From assembly GCF_000485595.1 (NCBI RefSeq), contig NW_014577425.1, positions 242,620 through 266,428 of the forward strand: a stretch of DNA of 23,809 bases, given 5' to 3'. This document shows, piece by piece, positions 18,481-23,809 of this stretch. Under the pieces are notes generated by a model. It was not told the DNA's origin. It made no database searches and worked only from the letters and a program-made list of their open reading frames with translations. The position numbers were made by a program, and so were the translations under genes. The stretch's first letter is position 1. Every line of letters starts with the position of its first letter. This stretch comes from Priapulus caudatus. Its lineage: Eukaryota > Priapulida > Priapulimorpha > Priapulimorphida > Priapulidae.

Positions 18481-18495
18481 TCACGCTAACGGCTC
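18443..18495. mobile_element. 35-bp hairpin insertion between 9-bp direct repeats
   Basis: TAACGGCTC occurs at 18443-18451 and again at 18487-18495. The 35 bp between them begins CGCGTGAT and ends ATCACGC, with a second inner pairing TTTCC/GGAAA, so it folds into an interrupted hairpin. A 9-bp direct repeat plus inverted ends is the signature of a Mutator-like insertion. The size is extremely small and a chance or slippage origin remains possible. Confidence 0.45.
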
Positions 18496-19809
18496 ACAGT
18501 AGAGCGCCCTGGGTTAGTGGCTGCCGCCAGGTGTCTCTGTCGTAGTTAATCCCGCGCTTATCGCAGTGGGGCGCATGCGTCGTGAATACCGCCATACGTG
18601 TGAAATATTATACTATTACTAGTCCATCGATGACTGTTGCCAATTAAGTAGCGTACAAGCTAACGAGTGGCGGCTGGTGAGGGTGTGACACAGGCCGCTC
18701 ACATATAGGAGCCAGCTGGCTAGAAACTATCGACCACGCGTACGTATCTGTGATTGTAGAATAGCGTAGCAAACATATCTAGAACTATATTATTATAGCT
18801 TAAGTATTAACGCGCGTGCGTGCGCAAGCAGCGCCACCTATACCGTCACTGTGCGAGCGATAGCAACGCCACCTATACCGTCACCGTGCGAAGTATCTAC
18901 GTGTTAATTTTTGCCGATTGGCTCGTGAGCGTTAGTGATAGCGAGCGATGGTGACTCCATCTATCTACCAAGCTGGCTCTTACTTTCGGTACTGCAGCCG
19001 ATAACTAACAAAAGACCTTATTTCTCTGATCGATTAGTAGGTTCATCAATGTAGCAGACTAATCATCAGATGTAGAGTGAGGCGTGTTTTACACTAACGG
19101 TCTCATTTTCGTGATGCTTGCACCACCAGGATTGTATTAAGACGGAATCGCGATCCTGCCATTCCTCTGTCGACTATTCTGTCTTCTCTTAATTTCTAAC
19201 TTCGTGCCTCACAGAACAGACCGACTGTACTCACGCATGCGCAAAGTCACGCGAGAATTTAAACAATAATCACCGCCTCGATACGTTCGGTAAAGTCATG
19301 TTTGAATGTTAATTACATGTAAGTATGTGGGATTATGTCACGCACGAGTGTCGCCATAGCACGTCGTCATTATCAATAAATATAGTCTATTATAGTCTAT
19401 GAAAATAAAGCGCCATCATTGGAACTATAATACAATCGCGTTTTTTCGGGGTACTTTCTCGCTTCCTCTCTCTAGTTTTTCAAGCCTTCTTATCACATTC
19501 TTTTACAATGTCACCCTTGCACACATGATGATATGATGCAGCCATATATATTATATAGAACGACCCAGATTTGGCTCGGTCAAGGTGACGACAGAATCAC
19601 CGATTTATTTTACCAATATCAAACATGGATCATGTGGATGTTAGCAGATCTGTCACGCGCGTTTATTTGATAAATGTACTGTATTTGCGAACTGTAGCAC
19701 GAGAGAAGGCGAGGGCAGGAAGAGTGTATACCGAGTGTCTCTTTGCCAACAGACCGATGCAGACCACTCATGCAATGTCAACACTCCATGGTTCGCATGA
19801 ATCAGTGCT
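18496..19809. other. No gene; small duplications
   Basis: A 35-bp tandem duplication (about 18823-18892) repeats CGCCACCTATACCGTCAC. Its AGGTGGCG core (reverse strand) resembles the insect CTCF motif. A TCACGCATGCGCAA NRF1-like word lies at 19231-19244 and a TATAGTCTAT doublet near 19381-19400. The open frame at 19625-19864 has no recognisable domain. Confidence 0.4.
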
Positions 19810-19960
19810 TGAGTATTATTATATAAGCCTATATTTAAGTATATTTATATATTGGCGTGTTTAAGTATTATATATATATATATATTTAGGTATATTGATA
19901 TAGTGACGTGTTTAAGCATTATTATATATATTTAGGTATATTGATATAGTAACGTGTTTA
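19810..19960. repeat. ~48-bp AT-rich tandem repeat
   Basis: Two clear units (19856-19905 and 19906-19953) share GTGTTTAAG, TATATATTTAGGTATATTGA and TATAGTRAC. An older, diverged unit precedes them from about 19810. A partial fourth unit begins GTGTTTAG at 19954. Confidence 0.85.
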
Positions 19961-20599
19961 GTTCTCCTATTCCACTCTCCTCCGCTTAGCGAGCTGTAGA
20001 AGCTGGTGTGTGTGGTGTTACTACAGCTCAGGGTGATCACTAGCAGCAGCTGGCTTCACACAGCTGCTCGGTCGGTCAGATGAAAATTCATAGAGGTTTA
20101 GCTCTTCCTAGAGTAATATCCGACCACAGCTAGTCAAAATATGCTAGCGGGTGCGAAGCAACCATCTCTCGAGATTCAGACATGTGAAATTTGATTTCCT
20201 TAGTTCCAAGGTTCAGGCACCGCTCTATGTTTTTCAGGAACGACGTTTTAAGAGCGTCTTACGAAAAATCGAACCGCTAGCAACGTATCATCGTAGCCGG
20301 GCCAGCTAGAGTAAAGTGTCTCGCCAAGGAACACGCACGCTAAGCAGGGTTGTCGGTCAGTGTTAGAAACGAGAGAGTAACGACAGCGCCATCTCTCTCT
20401 CTTTCTGTGCATATAGCGCAGATTGAGATATAGTGCCTCGCGTGTTCGTAGGACGTAATCATGGCGGCACGAGAGGCAATACTCGAACTTCCGACCTCCT
20501 TCATCCGCGAGCCTTCATCCTTGAAGCTTTGAGTGCTAGTTGATCCATTAGTAATATTGAGCTGAGCATATTAGTAATCCTAATATAACCGCAGCCTCC
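19961..20599. other. No recognisable gene
   Basis: It contains two CAGCTG boxes close together near 20047-20066 and a CTCF-like GCGCCATCT (20386-20394). An ATG within ATCATGGCGGCACG (20461) opens 24 codons to a TGA at 20530. The ATGGCGGC context is YY1-like. No exon structure could be confirmed. Confidence 0.35.
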
Positions 20600-20850
20600 C
20601 TCTCTCCATCTCAGTTCCTAACTTAACAGGTAAGAATTTAAGGTAAATTTGCTCTTGGAGTGGCAGGTAACGCAAGGATACCTGTAAGTAGACTTCACAG
20701 GTGAACAGCGGGGTTGCGCTACTACTGATGTTCCATAGGAACGACAGGTGGCGTTAGCGATGCACTAATCTCATCTATAGGGACTAATCAAGGCTTCATA
20801 GCTGACAGATTAAATTATTCTTGCCGGCAGATTTAACCACCTGCACCCGA
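20600..20850. promoter_or_regulatory. Cluster of six CAGGTR sites (E-boxes or splice donors)
   Basis: CAGGTA at 20627 and 20664, TACCTG at 20679, CAGGTG at 20698 and 20745, and CACCTG at 20838: six sites in 217 bp, where about 0.2 would be expected in random sequence. CAGGTR is the ZEB/Snail-type E-box core. Equally, CAGGTAAGA at 20627 is a strong splice-donor match. The preceding CTCCCTCTCTCCATCTCAG (20595-20613) looks like a polypyrimidine tract plus acceptor, leaving a possible 15- to 16-nt microexon. Confidence 0.3.
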
Positions 20851-21080
20851 CGCGCGTTACAAGTACCGCTACTGTGCGGAAAAAACCGTAAGATGTTGTC
20901 TAGACGTGTTTTTTCACCACCTTCAAGGCACTCAGGTATTTCTGATATTCTTTCCGATTAGTTTTTCTTACGCCACTAGAGGCGCTGGTGAAGTGATGAT
21001 AACAAGACAGCATCGCTAGAGAGGCAGACATAGATAAACGATAGACGCCAACGACAATTATTGCCTAGCTCGAACTCAGC
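20851..21080. other. No recognisable gene
   Basis: Spacer with GCCACTAGAGGCGCTGG at 20971-20987, which is one base short of the vertebrate CTCF core. No coding sequence is seen. Confidence 0.4.
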
Positions 21081-21300
21081 GACGCAATGACGTAGACAAG
21101 GACGCAATGGCGTAGACATTGACGCAATGACGTAGACACTGACGCAATGGCGTAGACATTGACGCAATGACGTAGACACTGACGCAATGGCGTAGGCACT
21201 GACGCAATGACGTAGACACTGACGCAATGACGTAGACACTGACGCAATAACGTAGACACTGACGCGATGACGTTGACGCTGACTCAATGACGCAGATGAG
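21081..21300. repeat. 20-bp minisatellite GACGCAATGACGTAGACACT
   Basis: Eleven units of exactly 20 bp from 21081 to 21300. Units 2-6 alternate between ATGG-CGTAG and ATGA-CGTAG forms, making a 40-bp higher-order repeat; the last two units are degenerate. Degenerate TGACGCA words continue to about 21440. Each unit carries TGACGCAAT (half CRE plus C/EBP half) and many carry TGACGTAG. All three minus-strand frames stay open only because the array lacks stop words. Confidence 0.95.
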
Positions 21301-21570
21301 TTGACGCAAGCGCTAGAACAATAAGACGATACCATATATGAAGACGCAATAACATATTTGCGACGTGATGAAGTGTTTGCTGACGCAATGTCGCAGACGG
21401 CGACGCACTAAAGCGGACGATGACGCATTACCATTGACGTCGGTCGCCCGTCCGTCGTCGTCGCTACGTCAGCGTCGCGGCAATGTCGGCACGGAGCCTA
21501 CAATCTCCTCCCCGCCTCTCGCATCGCCGCACTGTCGACACCCGACAGCCAAGAATTACGGAAAACGTTC
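21301..21570. other. Degenerate repeat margin and CpG-rich spacer
   Basis: Decayed GACGCA-type words to about 21440 grade into CpG-rich sequence with no recognisable gene. Confidence 0.4.
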
Positions 21571-21817
21571 TCTCTCTCTCTCTCTCTCGCAGGCGACGCA
21601 CGAACGCGCTCGCCCGACGATGTGCTCCGACCGACGCGACGCCTGGTGGTGGTGCGGGGGCGCCGTCGTCCGCTGCGTGTGACGTCGGCTGCTGCTGCGT
21701 CGATCAGCGACAGCAGCTAGTGTGTGCGTGTGTGTCCGTGAGCGGGAACAGCGGCAGGAGGAGAGCTTGCTCTCTCTCTCTCTCAATCTCGTCTCTCTCT
21801 CCTCTCATTTCTCTCTC

Positions 21818-21863
<46 letters not shown>

Positions 21864-21935
21864 GCTCTCGTCTCTCTTCTCTTTTTCTCTCTTTCTCTCT
21901 CTCTTCTCCTCTCTCTCTCTCTCTCACCTCTCATA

Positions 21936-21969
<34 letters not shown>

Positions 21970-22125
21970 AGTCTATCTATCTCTATCTCTCTCTCTTTCT
22001 CTTTCTCTTTCTCTCTCTCTCCTCTCTCTCTCTCTTTCTTCTCTTTCTCTCTCTTTCTCTCTCTCTCTCTTTCTCTCTCTCTCCGCTCCTTCTGCCTTCT
22101 CCCTCCGCTCTCTCTCTTCTCTCTC

Positions 22126-22156
<31 letters not shown>

Positions 22157-22260
22157 ACTACTCTCTCTCTCATGTCCTGCTCTCTCTCTCTCTATCTCTC
22201 TCTATAATATATATCTCTATATATCTCTCTATAGATATACTATCTATATCTCACTTTCCA
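21571..22260. repeat. (CT)n polypyrimidine tract
   Basis: Short (CT)10 at 21571-21590, then CpG-rich spacer, then about 480 bp of CT with scattered T, C and A variants (21770-22250), ending in mixed TA/CT. The Ser-Leu frames are artefacts. The plus strand is pyrimidine here and purine after 22795. Confidence 0.95.
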
Positions 22261-22321
22261 GTTCTTTCCCCTTTATTTTCTCCGTTATTTCCCGTTCGTT
22301 CAATTTCTCCCCTTCTTTTCT

Positions 22322-22327
22322 CTGTCG

Positions 22328-22359
<32 letters not shown>

Positions 22360-22361
22360 GG
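22322..22361. repeat. (CTGT)n microsatellite
   Basis: Nine or so CTGT/TCTG tetranucleotides within the flank of the CT tract. Pyrimidine-rich sequence continues on either side to about 22530. Confidence 0.93.
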
Positions 22362-22794
22362 TCTCTGTGTGTGTCTCTCTGTCTCATGCTTGTCCTTCTG
22401 CCTATTTCTCTCTCTATCTCCCACCTCTCCTTCTCCTTCCTACTCTCCTCCTCCTCCTTCTCCTTCACGTTCCTTTTCTCTCGCGCTCTCAGTTTTTCTT
22501 TTCCGTGACTCTCTCTTGCTTCTCGTTACTTCTCTCCCATCGCCCTAACCTCTCTATGCCTGCTCGCTCGCGATCGCACTCGCCTTCGAACGCTCATTAA
22601 GCACCGTTTGAGCATTAAAGAGCGGCATTTTTTCGATGTCATTATTTATCGTATATATAATATAGATAATAAGTTGAATTCAGCTTCCGCAATCCCTCCC
22701 CATGCCCACGAGACGCCGCCCTCCCTCCCCCATCCATGGAGGAGAGAGGGGGAGAGAGAGCTGCTGCATCGGTCCTCGACTATTGTCTAATGAG
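22362..22794. other. Spacer between CT and GA tracts
   Basis: Pyrimidine-rich to about 22550, then ordinary sequence with a short AT-rich block (22640-22675) and a CCCTCCCCCATCCATGGAGG region near 22720-22742. No gene is seen. Confidence 0.4.
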
Positions 22795-22799
22795 AGAGA

Positions 22800-22867
<68 letters not shown>

Positions 22868-23049
22868 GAGGGGGGAGAGAGAGAGAATGAGAGAGAGAGA
22901 GGGAAAGAGAGAGAGAGAGAAAGAGAGCGAGAGAGAGAAGAGGGGAAGAGAGAGAGAGAGAGATGACAGAGAGGAGAAGAGAGAGAGAGAGAAATGAGAG
23001 GCAGAAGAAGAGAGAAGCGACAGAAGCCGAGACAGAAAGAGAGACAGAG

Positions 23050-23083
<34 letters not shown>

Positions 23084-23608
23084 ACGAAAGAGAGAGAGAG
23101 AGAGAGGAGAGGCGAGTAAGAAAGAGAGAGAGAGAAGAGAGAAGAGAGAAGAGAAAGAGATAAAGAGAGAGAGAGAGAAGAGAGAGAGAGGAGAGAGAGA
23201 GAAGAGAGAGACGAGAGAGAGAGAGAGAAGAGAGGAGAGAGAGAAGAGAGAGAGAGAGGAGAGAGAAGAGAAGAGAGAGAGAGAGAGAAGAGAGAGGAGA
23301 GACGAGAGGGAGGCAGAGAAGAGAGAAGCAGAGAGAGAAGGAAGAGAGAGAGAGAGAGAGACTGCTCTAGAGAGAAAGAAGGGAGAGAGAGAGAGCGAGG
23401 AGAGAGAGGAAGAGAGAGAGAGAGAGGGATGTAATAAATAAGATGAGAGAGAGACAAAGAAGACAAAGAGAGAGAGAAAGAGGCCAAAGAGAGATAGAGC
23501 GACAGAAAGACGAAAGAGAGAATCAGAGAAGAGAGAGATTTAGAGAAGAGAGTAGAGAGAGAGAGAAAGAGAGAAAGAGTAATAGAGAGAGAGGCAGAGA
23601 AAGAGAGA

Positions 23609-23650
<42 letters not shown>

Positions 23651-23790
23651 AAGAGAAGAGGAGAAGAGAGAGTGAGAAGAGAGAGAGAGTAGAGAGGAGA
23701 AGAGAGAGAGAGATGAGGAGGAAGAGAGAGAGAGAGAGCAGAGAGACAGAGAGAAGGAGAGAGAGAGAGAGAGACAGAGAGAGCGAGCGC
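22795..23790. repeat. (GA)n polypurine tract, ~1 kb
   Basis: Nearly continuous GA dinucleotides with AGAAGAG and GGAGAG variants up to the window edge, then GAGCGAGCGCG. It is the reverse-complement composition of 21571-22260, so the two tracts can pair. The Arg-Glu and Ser-Leu open frames over it are not genes. Confidence 0.96.
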
Positions 23791-23809
23791 GTTCTCTCTG
23801 CGCGCGGGG

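Noticed and set aside
20461-20532. 24-codon frame starting at an ATGGCGGC as a small gene
   Set aside because: Too short, with no splice-supported continuation. The ATG context is a common YY1-like word, so it is kept only as a note in the interval annotation.
22780-23487. 235-codon Ser-Leu open frame and Arg-Glu frames opposite
   Set aside because: Translation of the GA/CT microsatellite in either direction.

Overview
The window looks like non-coding, repeat-dominated DNA from a metazoan nuclear genome, most likely a marine or other invertebrate. I cannot name the species. The evidence is: decayed non-LTR retrotransposons of metazoan type (an L1/Tx1-like RT plus a second, different RT), several non-autonomous DNA transposons with target-site duplications, long dinucleotide/tetranucleotide microsatellites, many minisatellites, and no operon-like gene packing. 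I found no intact host protein-coding gene, no tRNA, no rRNA and no CRISPR array. Most long open frames here are by-products of simple repeats (poly-Cys/Val, His-Thr-Ala-Arg, poly-Ser-Leu, poly-Pro).

Layout. 1-800: TAGA microsatellite, an 11/12-bp minisatellite and a ~105-bp tandem repeat. 1145-1551: a hAT-like non-autonomous transposon. 1899-2526: a C-rich CACACCCTCC minisatellite. 3639-3875: first copy of a ~220-bp dispersed repeat with a conserved hairpin. 4018-4292: TG/CG tract. 4440-4680: a unit with a hammerhead-like but defective core and an A-rich tail. 4921-5214: a second TIR transposon flanked by ACGGT. 5376-5740: GA/TA/TAGA compound microsatellite. 5990-7265: a 1.3-kb alternating purine-pyrimidine TGCGTG minisatellite. 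7982-8079: 34-bp ATCGAT repeats. 8519-8652: CA tract.

8954-12110 (minus strand): a 5'-truncated, frameshifted L1/Tx1-type ORF2 (RT core, C-terminal CCHC knuckle, 3' UTR, possible poly(A)), carrying an internal ~170-190-bp tandem duplication. Directly upstream on the same strand lies a fragment of a different non-LTR RT (about 12190-12700), which abuts the second copy of the ~220-bp dispersed repeat (12671-12892). 13071-13393: CTG/CTA tract.

13617-18232 holds two members of a tiny hairpin MITE family (94 and 57 bp, each flanked by a 7-bp direct repeat), with further minisatellites between them (TTG, 36 bp, 46 bp). 18305-18480 is a CpG-rich block with NRF1-, CRE- and YY1-like sites and a 35-bp hairpin insertion between 9-bp direct repeats. 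20600-20850 is dense in CAGGTR sites, which read either as E-boxes or as splice donors. 21081-21300 is a 20-bp minisatellite with CRE/C-EBP-like words. 21571-23790 is ~0.7 kb of CT followed by ~1 kb of GA on the same strand, able to fold back on itself.

No genes work together here. The interest lies in the mobile-element history, in the hairpin mini-elements, and in several candidate regulatory clusters that need transcript or chromatin data.
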